A DNA stretch of 8,347 nucleotides from Methylophilales bacterium (lineage in GTDB: Bacteria > Pseudomonadota > Gammaproteobacteria > Burkholderiales > Methylophilaceae), in contig JABMNG010000011.1 in the NCBI GenBank assembly GCA_013205275.1, positions 1-8,347 on the forward strand, written 5' to 3'. The notes below the pieces were generated by a model. It ran no database searches, was not told where the DNA came from, and worked only from the letters and a program-made list of their open reading frames with translations. Position 1 is the stretch's first letter; each line of letters starts with the position of its first letter. The position numbers were made by a program, and so were the translations under genes. Below are positions 1 to 6,404 of this stretch, piece after piece.

Positions 1-678
1 ATCTACCTTGGTAAACAACAAATTAAAAACAGGCCCTGGATAACTCTCAATGAAAAAATACTTGATGATGCCTTTTTTTATGGTGCTTTAGGAGTCATCT
101 TAGGGGGAAGACTTGGCTACGTTCTATTTTATCAGCCTTTCTATTACTTTTCTCACCTAGATGAGGTGTTTGCTTTTTGGCACGGCGGAATGTCATTTCA
201 TGGTGGATTTATTGGGGTGTTGCTAAGCCTAGTGTGGATTGCTAAAAAATATTCTATCAAGTGGTTTGTATTGACTGACTTTATTGCTCCCCTTGTCCCA
301 TTGGGACTATTTTTTGGGCGCATTGGTAATTTTATTAACCAAGAGCTATGGGGGCGGCCAACAGACCTTCCTTGGGGAATGATTTTTCCCTTAACCGATA
401 AACTAACAAGGCACCCATCTCAACTTTACGAGTCTATAACAGAAGGTATTTTATTGTTTATCATTCTGTGGATCTATTCTTCTAAGCCTAGAAAAACCGG
501 GTGTATTTCTAGTTATTTTTTAATTTTCTATGGGTTATTTCGTTTTTTGATAGAATTCACAAGAGAGCCTGATAACTTTCTAGGACTTTTATTATTTAAT
601 TTATCAATGGGCCAATGGCTCAGCTTTCCTATGATTTTATTTGGTCTATTTTTACTTAGGTACTTGTCTAAAAATTAA
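1..678 (+). CDS. lgt: Prolipoprotein diacylglyceryl transferase Lgt (5' truncated by window edge)
   Basis: Inner-membrane enzyme that moves diacylglycerol from phosphatidylglycerol to the lipobox cysteine of prolipoproteins, the first step of lipoprotein maturation. The frame is open from base 1, so 225 C-terminal residues are visible. Against the roughly 260-290 residues usual for the family, the N-terminal few dozen are missing and the true start lies upstream. Numbered from the first visible codon, the landmarks are the GGRLGY segment, WHGGMSFHGG (His67 matches the essential E. coli His103), the Lgt signature GRIGNFINQELWGR (Arg107, Glu115), RHPSQLYE near 138-144, and YGLFR (Tyr177, Arg181) near the end, matching E. 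coli Tyr235/Arg239. Several hydrophobic membrane helices fill the rest. A GTG at 166 lies inside the conserved region and is not the start. The stop (676-678) overlaps the convergent ybdD gene by 4 bp. No truncation other than the window edge is seen. Confidence 0.97.
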   Translation: MYLGKQQIKNRPWITLNEKILDDAFFYGALGVILGGRLGYVLFYQPFYYFSHLDEVFAFWHGGMSFHGGFIGVLLSLVWIAKKYSIKWFVLTDFIAPLVPLGLFFGRIGNFINQELWGRPTDLPWGMIFPLTDKLTRHPSQLYESITEGILLFIILWIYSSKPRKTGCISSYFLIFYGLFRFLIEFTREPDNFLGLLLFNLSMGQWLSFPMILFGLFLLRYLSKN

Positions 679-842
679 CAGCATCGATTAATTTTATTCC
701 ATTTTTCATCAATTTTTTTTTGATAAAACTCCCCCCTACTTAGAAGCTTACCTTTATGCCAGGTCTTGGGGGATTTTAAATACTCTTCATATGCGTTGTC
801 ACCGCTTAATGTTCTTATAAAGCTCCAGAATGACTTAATCAT
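675..842 (-). CDS. ybdD: YbdD/YjiX family small protein (DUF466), CstA partner
   Basis: A 55-residue gene starting with ATG one base after the cstA stop codon. The protein begins MIKSFWSFIRTLSGDNAYEE and ends INRCC. The GD-x-x-Y-x-x-Y core and the terminal Cys-Cys after a basic residue match E. coli YbdD and YjiX (about 65 residues), which lie directly behind cstA and btsT in the same way. It is basic, probably soluble or membrane-peripheral, and has no membrane helix. In the family it is thought to be needed for transport by its CstA-type partner; the mechanism here is inferred. No good ribosome binding site precedes it, so translation is probably coupled to cstA. It is somewhat shorter than its E. 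coli relatives. The last 4 bp overlap the end of lgt on the other strand, stop codon over stop codon. Identity rests on the C-terminal RCC, the position and the size. Confidence 0.9.
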   Translation of the reverse strand: MIKSFWSFIRTLSGDNAYEEYLKSPKTWHKGKLLSRGEFYQKKIDEKWNKINRCC

Positions 843-843
843 T

Positions 844-2862
844 CTAGAATGCAACCTTAACGCTATCTTTTCTATTTATTGATAATCTAAAAACATCAAT
901 AATTACTATCCATAAAATAATAACCAACATGACTGTAATCGTAGCATCCAGTCGAAGGTTAAAAATTAATTGTCTTAGTATGGTTACTTTTTCTTCTGTT
1001 AATGGACCTTGCACTATTGCCTCTTCCATTGACCTTGCTGAAGCCAAAAAACCAATGCGAATATTTTCGCTGAATATTTTTTGATACGCAGCTGTAGAAG
1101 TTATAACGGCTAACCACATTAATGGGATTCCAGTGATCCAAGCAAATTTAAACTTACCAGATTTAATTAATATTCCAGTTGCTACACATAAAGCAATTGC
1201 AGCGAGCATTTGATTTGCAATTCCAAAGAGAGGCCACAAGATATTAACTCCTCCATTAGGATCGATCACTCCTATATAGAGAAAGTAACCCCAGCAAATT
1301 ACAACAATTGCACTTGTTAAGATCGAAGAGGGAAGCCATGATGTTTTCCCAAGTTTGGGGTGAATATTACCCAACATATCCTGCAACATAAATCTACCAA
1401 CTCTAGTTCCAGCATCTAGAGTGGTTAGTATAAATACCGCTTCAAACATGATGGCAAAGTGATACCACATTGCTAGCAAATGCTTTCCGAATGCATTTGC
1501 AAAAATAGTTGCCATACCAACAGCTAATGATGGGGCTCCACCAGTTCTAGCAAACAATGTTGACTCACCTACATCTTGAGCTAATTGAGTCATCTGACTT
1601 TCCGTGACAGGATAGCCCCATGAATTAATTGTGCTGATAGCATTAGCTCCCTCACCAACTACGCCTGCCGGGCTATTGATTGCAAAAAAAACTCCAGGCT
1701 CTAAGATACATGCAGCAACCATTGCCATAATAGCGACAAATGATTCCAGCAACATACCTCCATAACCAATCATTGGTATATATTTTTCGTTATCAATTAA
1801 TTTGGGTGTTGTGCCGGACGAAATTAATGCATGAAAACCTGAAATTGCCCCACATGCAATTGTAATGAATACGAACGGAAATAAACTACCCGCAAATATA
1901 GGGCCTGAACCGTCAACAAAACTTGTGAGCGCGGGCATCTTAATCTCTGGCTGGAGAATAGCGATAGCAATAGCTAAAAAAATCACTGTTCCTAATTTAA
2001 CAAAAGTTGATAGGTAGTCGCGGGGAGCTAGAAGCATCCAAACTGGAAGAACTGCTGCAAAAAATCCGTAAATAATTACACACCAAACTAGAAACAATCC
2101 ATCATGATCAAAGTAAATTCGCAAAGCTTCAGACTTATCAATAACACCACCAAAGTAAACAGCAGCTAATAGAAGAACAATACCGATTGCCGTTGCTTCA
2201 AGGACTCTCCCTGGGCGAATATACCTCATATAAATCCCAATAATTATCGCTATAGGGATAGTCGCCGCAACAGTTGATGTTGCCCATGGGCTATGCTTCA
2301 TAGCATTAACAACCACCAGACCTAAAACTGCAATCAAAATAATCATGATTACAAATGTCCCAATTAAGGATGCTGTCCCAGCAACCTTTCCAAGCTCTTC
2401 TTTTGCCATCTGACCAAGACTTTTTCCATTTCTTCTAACAGAAAAAAATAAAATTAACATATCTTGAACCGCCCCGCCCATTACGGCCCCTACTAGTATC
2501 CATATAGTTCCAGGCAAATAACCAAATTGCGCCGCAAGGGTTGGTCCGACTAACGGGCCTGGGCCTGCAATAGCCGCAAAATGATGTCCAAATACAATCC
2601 ATTTGTTAGTAGGAATATAATCAGTTCCGTTATTATTTGAAACAGCGGGGGTTTCTCGATACTCATCAAGCACAAGAATTTTTGCAGAAATCCATGCAGC
2701 ATAAAATCTATAAGCAATTAAATAAATACAAATTGCGGCGGTAATAAACCATAAGGCATTAATTGACTCATCTCTGCTCAAAGCAATTGTTGAGAAAGCA
2801 AAGGCGCCAAGCAGCGCAACAATAACCCATATTATTTTTTTCTTAATATTATTTAGTATCAC
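844..2862 (-). CDS. cstA: CstA/BtsT family carbon-starvation transporter (pyruvate or peptide uptake)
   Basis: Polytopic inner-membrane symporter, 672 residues; E. coli CstA has about 700 and BtsT about 716. The family takes up pyruvate with H+, and CstA has also been linked to peptide uptake. The sequence aligns with E. coli CstA nearly end to end: GAFAFSTIAL and INALW at the N-terminus, FGHHFAAIAGPGPLVGP near residues 91-107, a GAVQD segment near 130-134, LPVWMLLAPRDYLSTF, FITIACGAISGFHALISSGT, the TGGAPSLAVG loop, DAGTR-x-x-RFMLQD and LWPLFGIANQMLAA. More than a dozen hydrophobic helices are visible. Segments such as IGIVLL...YFGGVI look closer to BtsT, so the substrate within the family is uncertain. 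The start is a GTG; the match to E. coli from the first helix onward supports it, although no clear Shine-Dalgarno precedes it. It forms an operon with ybdD and diverges from coaBC. Confidence 0.95.
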   Translation of the reverse strand: MILNNIKKKIIWVIVALLGAFAFSTIALSRDESINALWFITAAICIYLIAYRFYAAWISAKILVLDEYRETPAVSNNNGTDYIPTNKWIVFGHHFAAIAGPGPLVGPTLAAQFGYLPGTIWILVGAVMGGAVQDMLILFFSVRRNGKSLGQMAKEELGKVAGTASLIGTFVIMIILIAVLGLVVVNAMKHSPWATSTVAATIPIAIIIGIYMRYIRPGRVLEATAIGIVLLLAAVYFGGVIDKSEALRIYFDHDGLFLVWCVIIYGFFAAVLPVWMLLAPRDYLSTFVKLGTVIFLAIAIAILQPEIKMPALTSFVDGSGPIFAGSLFPFVFITIACGAISGFHALISSGTTPKLIDNEKYIPMIGYGGMLLESFVAIMAMVAACILEPGVFFAINSPAGVVGEGANAISTINSWGYPVTESQMTQLAQDVGESTLFARTGGAPSLAVGMATIFANAFGKHLLAMWYHFAIMFEAVFILTTLDAGTRVGRFMLQDMLGNIHPKLGKTSWLPSSILTSAIVVICWGYFLYIGVIDPNGGVNILWPLFGIANQMLAAIALCVATGILIKSGKFKFAWITGIPLMWLAVITSTAAYQKIFSENIRIGFLASARSMEEAIVQGPLTEEKVTILRQLIFNLRLDATITVMLVIILWIVIIDVFRLSINRKDSVKVAF

Positions 2863-2912
2863 TTTTTTAAATAGATTTTCAACATGTGTTTGGATTCAGG
2901 ATAAACTGATTC

Positions 2913-2941
2913 ATACTATCAATTCCGATAAAATTGTGCAA
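2913..2941 (-). promoter_or_regulatory. Candidate sigma70 promoter for cstA-ybdD
   Basis: Read on the minus strand, TTGCAC (2941-2936) and TAGTAT (2918-2913) are separated by exactly 17 bp. They match the -35 consensus at 3 of 6 and the -10 consensus at 4 of 6 positions. Transcription would begin near 2905, leaving a leader of roughly 40-45 bases before the cstA GTG. The match is moderate and comes from reading the sequence only. It interleaves with the coaBC promoter candidate on the other strand. Confidence 0.4.
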
Positions 2942-2952
2942 TTTGTTATAAT
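2923..2952 (+). promoter_or_regulatory. Candidate extended -10 promoter for coaBC-dut
   Basis: A perfect TATAAT at 2947-2952 is preceded by TG and one base (2944-2946), giving the extended -10 form TGnTATAAT. The best -35 is weak: TTCCGA at 2923-2928, 18 bp away, 3 of 6 matches. An extended -10 commonly compensates for a poor -35. The start of transcription would be near 2959, about 30-45 bases before the possible coaBC start codons. Confidence 0.6.
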
Positions 2953-2987
2953 TAACATTAAGAACAATCTAAATTAAATTATTACCA

Positions 2988-4205
2988 GTGACCAGTCTTC
3001 ATATGCTAAATAAAAAAATCATTTTAGGTATCACAGGAAGTATTGCTGCATATAAAGCGGCTGAACTAACTCGCACCCTAAAAAAAATGGGTGCTGATGT
3101 GCAGGTTGTTATGACAGCGTCAGCCAAGGAATTTATAAGTCCCCTTACACTTCAAGCATTATCTGGGAAGCCTGTTCTTGAAAATATGTGGGAGCCTTCC
3201 AAGGGAAATGGAATGCAACATATAAGTCTAAGTAGAATGGCTGATTTAATTTTAATTGCGCCTGCATCGGCAAATTTTATTGCTAAGCTAGCTAATGGGT
3301 TGGCTGACGACCTTCTATCAAATCTATGTTTAGCAAGAAACTGTCCTTTATTAATTGCTCCTGCAATGAATAAAGAAATGTGGCTTAATCCGGCCACCCA
3401 GAGGAATATTAAGCTTATTCAAAATGATAGTATTGAACTATCGGGCCCAGAGAGTGGTGACCAGGCATGTGGGGAAGAAGGGTTTGGGAGATTAATTGAT
3501 GAAAAAATATTAATTTTGGATATAAAAAGAGCCTTAGGAACTAAGGAATTTATAAATAAAAAAATACTCATCTCCTGCGGAGCAACAGTTGAAAGAATTG
3601 ATGACGCGAGAGCAATTACAAACTTAAGTTCTGGTCGTATGGGTTTTAATATTGCAGAAGCTGCGGTCACAATGGGTGCAGATGTAACAATTATTTATGG
3701 CCGAACTGATATGTATCCCCCCAAAGGAATTAATCAATTTTACGCACCAAACCATAAAGAAATGAGCCGGGCAGTTAAGGCTAACGCTGCAAGTCATGAT
3801 ATTTTCATTAGTGTCGCTGCCATTTCTGACTATCTGCCTAACCGCACAAATGGAAAAATAAAGAAAAAAGATAAGATATTAAATTTAGAGCTAACAAAAA
3901 GTGTTGATATTCTCGCAGAGACTGCTTCGGAGTTTAGCAAGCTTTTCTGTGTTGGCTTTGCTGCTGAAAGTGAGAGCATCATTAAAAATGGTCAATTAAA
4001 ACTAAAAAGTAAAAAATTAGACCTAGTAGTTGCAAACTCTATTGAAGGATCAATGGGGGAGCTGTCTGCAGAAATTTATTTAATTGATCGTAAAGAGGTA
4101 ACTCATGTAACAAAAAGGGACAAGAGTGAATTAGGCTTTGAAATCATGAAACATATTTATAAACTGACTAAATCTAAAGGGTACATTAATGACCTTATCA
4201 ATTGA
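2988..4205 (+). CDS. coaBC: Bifunctional CoaBC: phosphopantothenoylcysteine decarboxylase / phosphopantothenate-cysteine ligase
   Basis: Cytosolic fused enzyme of coenzyme A synthesis. CoaB joins cysteine to 4'-phosphopantothenate using CTP, and CoaC (an FMN flavoprotein) decarboxylates the product to 4'-phosphopantetheine. Numbered from the GTG at 2988 (405 residues; E. coli has 406), the CoaC half shows ILGITGSIAAYK near 12-23, His78 at the active-site position, PASAN at 92-96, PAMN at 125-128 and the flap Cys161 in QACGEEGFGR. The CoaB half begins near 190 with TNLSSGRMG (Asn212), AAISDY at 277-282, KIKKK at 290-294 and GFAAE near 323-327. The stretch before SSGRMG (GATVERIDDARAITN) departs from the usual GPTREPLDPVR-type motif. 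An ATG at 3003 gives 400 residues and a more typical N-terminus; neither start has a visible Shine-Dalgarno, so the choice is open. The 3' end overlaps dut by 17 bp. Confidence 0.97.
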   Translation: MTSLHMLNKKIILGITGSIAAYKAAELTRTLKKMGADVQVVMTASAKEFISPLTLQALSGKPVLENMWEPSKGNGMQHISLSRMADLILIAPASANFIAKLANGLADDLLSNLCLARNCPLLIAPAMNKEMWLNPATQRNIKLIQNDSIELSGPESGDQACGEEGFGRLIDEKILILDIKRALGTKEFINKKILISCGATVERIDDARAITNLSSGRMGFNIAEAAVTMGADVTIIYGRTDMYPPKGINQFYAPNHKEMSRAVKANAASHDIFISVAAISDYLPNRTNGKIKKKDKILNLELTKSVDILAETASEFSKLFCVGFAAESESIIKNGQLKLKSKKLDLVVANSIEGSMGELSAEIYLIDRKEVTHVTKRDKSELGFEIMKHIYKLTKSKGYINDLIN

Positions 4206-4641
4206 CTATAAAATACTTAACCCACAAATTGAAAGGTACATCCCTAGTTACGCCTCACCTGGGTCTGCAGGATTAGATCTTAGGGCATGCATTGAGCATG
4301 TGCATACCTTAAATCCAGGAGAAACATTTTTAATCCCAACAGGAATTTCGATTTATATTAAAGACTCCAGTTATGCAGGGCTGATTCTTCCTAGGTCAGG
4401 CCTGGGGCATAAGCATGGGATAGTTCTAGGTAATCTTGTTGGGCTTATTGATTCTGACTATCAGGGGGAATTATTAATTTCATGCTGGAACAGAAGTACA
4501 AAGCCATTTCCTATAAACCCTCTAGAGAGAATCGCTCAACTAGTTATCGTTCCAATCAATCAAGCTCACTTTAATAGGGTGGCAGAATTTCCAGAGTCGG
4601 AGCGTGGTGAAGGTGGTTTTGGGAGCACTGGAAAATCATAA
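4189..4641 (+). CDS. dut: Deoxyuridine 5'-triphosphate nucleotidohydrolase (dUTPase)
   Basis: Homotrimeric cytosolic enzyme that hydrolyses dUTP to dUMP and pyrophosphate, keeping uracil out of DNA and supplying dUMP to thymidylate synthase. All five family motifs are present in this 150-residue protein (E. coli 151): AGLDLRA at 27-33, LPRSGLGHKHGI at 67-78, GLIDSDYQGEL at 85-95 (Asp88 is the invariant catalytic aspartate, Tyr91 excludes ribose), RIAQLV near 114-119, and the P-loop-like C-terminal arm RGEGGFGSTGK at 139-149. The ATG lies inside the last codons of coaBC in a different frame, a 17-bp overlap that implies cotranscription and probably translational coupling. coaBC-dut adjacency is also found in E. 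coli. The protein appears intact. Confidence 0.98.
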   Translation: MTLSIDYKILNPQIERYIPSYASPGSAGLDLRACIEHVHTLNPGETFLIPTGISIYIKDSSYAGLILPRSGLGHKHGIVLGNLVGLIDSDYQGELLISCWNRSTKPFPINPLERIAQLVIVPINQAHFNRVAEFPESERGEGGFGSTGKS

Positions 4642-4648
4642 AAAAGAC

Positions 4649-4678
4649 TTGAAAAGACAGTAGTATATATGGTTTAAT
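4649..4678 (+). promoter_or_regulatory. Candidate sigma70 promoter for rpmB-rpmG
   Basis: TTGAAA (4649-4654, 5 of 6 to consensus) and TTTAAT (4673-4678, 5 of 6) are spaced by 18 bp just after the dut stop. Transcription would start near 4685, giving a leader of about 30 bases. This is the strongest two-box promoter I can see in the window, as expected for ribosomal protein genes. Confidence 0.65.
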
Positions 4679-4702
4679 AGTCGTCTTTTTCAGAAACAAA
4701 TA

Positions 4703-4707
4703 GAGGT
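4703..4707 (+). promoter_or_regulatory. Shine-Dalgarno of rpmB
   Basis: GAGGT sits 7 bases before the ATG at 4715. It is among the best ribosome binding sites in the window and contrasts with cstA, coaBC, ybdD and mscS, which lack an obvious one. Confidence 0.8.
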
Positions 4708-4714
4708 AATAGAA

Positions 4715-4951
4715 ATGACTCGCGAATGTGAAGTAACCGGTAAAAGACCTGTGTCAGGAAATAAAGTTTCTCATGCAAATAACCACACAAAAAGACGATT
4801 TCTTCCGAATTTACAAAACCGTAAATTTTGGGTTGAAACTGAAAACCGTTGGATATCAATGCGTATTTCCGCAGCAGCATTAAGAACAATTGATAAATTA
4901 GGCATTGATGCAGTCATTGCAAAAATGCGATTAGAAGGTAAAAAGGTTTAA
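4715..4951 (+). CDS. rpmB: 50S ribosomal protein L28
   Basis: Small basic protein of the large ribosomal subunit, 78 residues, the same length as E. coli L28. The N-terminus (TRECEVTGKRPVSGNKVSHA), the TKRRFLPNLQ segment, FWVETENRW, and the C-terminal IDKLGIDAVIAKMR region line up with E. coli without gaps. The start is fixed by the match at residue 1 and by a strong Shine-Dalgarno. rpmG follows after 9 bases, the conserved rpmB-rpmG pair. In E. coli the pair lies beside radC and near coaBC-dut; here dut is directly upstream and no radC is seen in between. An antisense open frame over this gene is a shadow. Confidence 0.98.
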   Translation: MTRECEVTGKRPVSGNKVSHANNHTKRRFLPNLQNRKFWVETENRWISMRISAAALRTIDKLGIDAVIAKMRLEGKKV

Positions 4952-4960
4952 GGGATAATA

Positions 4961-5116
4961 ATGAGAGAGAAAATAAGATTAAATTCATCAGCTGGAACCG
5001 GACATTTTTATACTACTACAAAGAATAAAAAAACAACGACTGAAAAAATTGAAATGATGAAGTTTGACCCTAAAGCAAGAAAGCATGTGCTTTATAAAGA
5101 AAATAAAATTAAGTAG
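4961..5116 (+). CDS. rpmG: 50S ribosomal protein L33 (zinc-free type)
   Basis: A 51-residue large-subunit protein. It begins MREKIRLNSSAGTGHFYTTT and ends HVLYKENKIK, matching E. coli L33 (55 residues) throughout but starting four residues later. An in-frame stop, which is the rpmB stop codon, lies just upstream, so the ATG at 4961 is the only plausible start. There are no cysteines, so it is the zinc-independent paralogue without CxxC pairs. AAGGG at 4950-4954, overlapping the rpmB stop, serves as Shine-Dalgarno. The pair is cotranscribed with rpmB. Its stop lies 6 bases from the end of the convergent mscS-type gene, with no strong terminator in between. Confidence 0.97.
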   Translation: MREKIRLNSSAGTGHFYTTTKNKKTTTEKIEMMKFDPKARKHVLYKENKIK

Positions 5117-5122
5117 TAAGTT

Positions 5123-6397
5123 TTACTTAGTTTCTGGGTTAATAATTTCAATCATTCTATGAGGGTAAGGTATTTCAATACCATGCTTCTGAAATTCTGA
5201 CCAAATTTCACGATAGACATTAGATTTCAATTCCCACGACCCTTCCTCAGGATCAACAATATAAAAAGATAGCATTAAGTCAATACCACTATCAGCAAAT
5301 TTCATTAGATATACAGACGGTTCTGGATCATTTAAAACTCGTACCTCATTCTTTGCAGCATTTAGCATTATTTCAAATGCTTTATCTACAGAAGATTTGT
5401 AACTAATCTGAACATCAACAGATACCCTTGATTTTCTGTCAGATAATGTGTGGTTAATTATATTCTCAGATATCAATGTCTCATTTGGAATAATTACTTC
5501 AATACCATCTAGCATTTTAAGTATTGTATATCTAGACCGAATAACGGTTACAACTCCATAATGCTCACCAATAGTTAAAATGTCACCTATATGAATTGAT
5601 TTGTCTAATAGAATAATAAATCCAGAGATATAGTTACTCGCAATTTTTTGCAGGCCAAACGCTAAACCCACACCAAATGCCCCTCCAAAAACTGATAAAA
5701 ATGTTAGATTTAAGCCTAAGGAAGACAATGTAACTATTATTGCAATAATATACAAAGCAATTCTCATGACCTTGCTAATCATTACCCGAGCATTCATATC
5801 GAGTGCTTTTACTTTCATTAATCTATTTTCTATAAACTGGCCAAATAGAATTGCAGTAAAAATAGATAAGGCAACACCAAAGATAACTTGTATTGCGAGC
5901 CACAGAGAAAATCTATGGTCGCCAAAATTAAATGTTACCCCGTCAAGTTGTATTATAAATAGTGATAAAACACCAAATAAATGAAGAGCAACCAATACCC
6001 ATACAGTAATTGAAATTAAACTTTCGAGCGCTTTGATAGAGTCTGATGGCTTAATAATATATCTTATTAAGTAAATACTAAGGCGTATTAAGATCATTGC
6101 ATTTACTAGTGTAATGGCTATGCTTAGAATATTTGTTGGTTGGTACTGATTGAGAGCTGAGTTTGAAATACAAAGAACAATTAATGTCACAATCGGACTA
6201 ATTATCCTGCTGGCACCATTTACTAAAATCTCTTTTGACTCTTTTGTCTTACTTATAAAATAATTTCTGATAGAATTATTTGAAATAGAAGCCAGTCCAA
6301 CCGCTAGAAAAATGATGGCAATTTGACATATTGTTGACCAGGAGAGCAGAAAGTCAGAGTTAAGGTTATTTATTAAAAAATCAAATGGGTTATTCAT
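5123..6397 (-). CDS. MscS-family mechanosensitive ion channel
   Basis: Inner-membrane channel of the MscS type, which opens on membrane tension and lets small solutes out during hypo-osmotic shock. It is 424 residues against 286 for E. coli MscS, because the N-terminus carries extra hydrophobic helices (about 22-40, 63-81, 88-112, 125-150, 165-187, 208-226) before the pore helix. The pore helix, near 232-262, is the glycine/alanine-rich segment with FGGAFGVGLAFGLQKIASN. The cytoplasmic beta domain follows: GDILTIGEHYGVVTVIRSR near 271-289, then DGIEVIIPNETLISENIINHT near 297-317. An alpha/beta vestibule and a YPHR end at 411-414 close it. The N-terminal extension resembles mid-sized MscS relatives such as YbdG or MscM types, but I cannot name a subfamily. 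It starts 7 bases after the mgtE stop, without an obvious Shine-Dalgarno, so it is probably cotranscribed with mgtE. Confidence 0.93.
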   Translation of the reverse strand: MNNPFDFLINNLNSDFLLSWSTICQIAIIFLAVGLASISNNSIRNYFISKTKESKEILVNGASRIISPIVTLIVLCISNSALNQYQPTNILSIAITLVNAMILIRLSIYLIRYIIKPSDSIKALESLISITVWVLVALHLFGVLSLFIIQLDGVTFNFGDHRFSLWLAIQVIFGVALSIFTAILFGQFIENRLMKVKALDMNARVMISKVMRIALYIIAIIVTLSSLGLNLTFLSVFGGAFGVGLAFGLQKIASNYISGFIILLDKSIHIGDILTIGEHYGVVTVIRSRYTILKMLDGIEVIIPNETLISENIINHTLSDRKSRVSVDVQISYKSSVDKAFEIMLNAAKNEVRVLNDPEPSVYLMKFADSGIDLMLSFYIVDPEEGSWELKSNVYREIWSEFQKHGIEIPYPHRMIEIINPETK

Positions 6398-6404
6398 AAC
6401 GATA

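Noticed and set aside
166..168. GTG as the start codon of lgt
   Set aside because: The frame is open to base 1 and the upstream codons encode conserved Lgt sequence (GGRLGY).
732..773. C6 and G5 runs that could pair as a terminator for lgt
   Set aside because: The loop would be about 30 bases, there is no proper T tract, and the runs are explained as ybdD codons.
2881..2905. Possible CRP-like site (TGTGT-n6-TCAGG) upstream of cstA, since E. coli cstA is CRP-controlled
   Set aside because: The second half-site matches TCACA poorly and one weak half-site is expected by chance.
4641..4690. AAAAAGAC and GTCTTTTT inverted repeat around the rpmB promoter
   Set aside because: The arms are 34 bases apart and AT-rich, and a promoter occupies the interval, so a terminator or operator is not supported.
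4674..4889. Open frame of 71 codons on the minus strand opposite rpmB
   Set aside because: It is entirely antisense to a clear L28 gene and resembles no protein I know.
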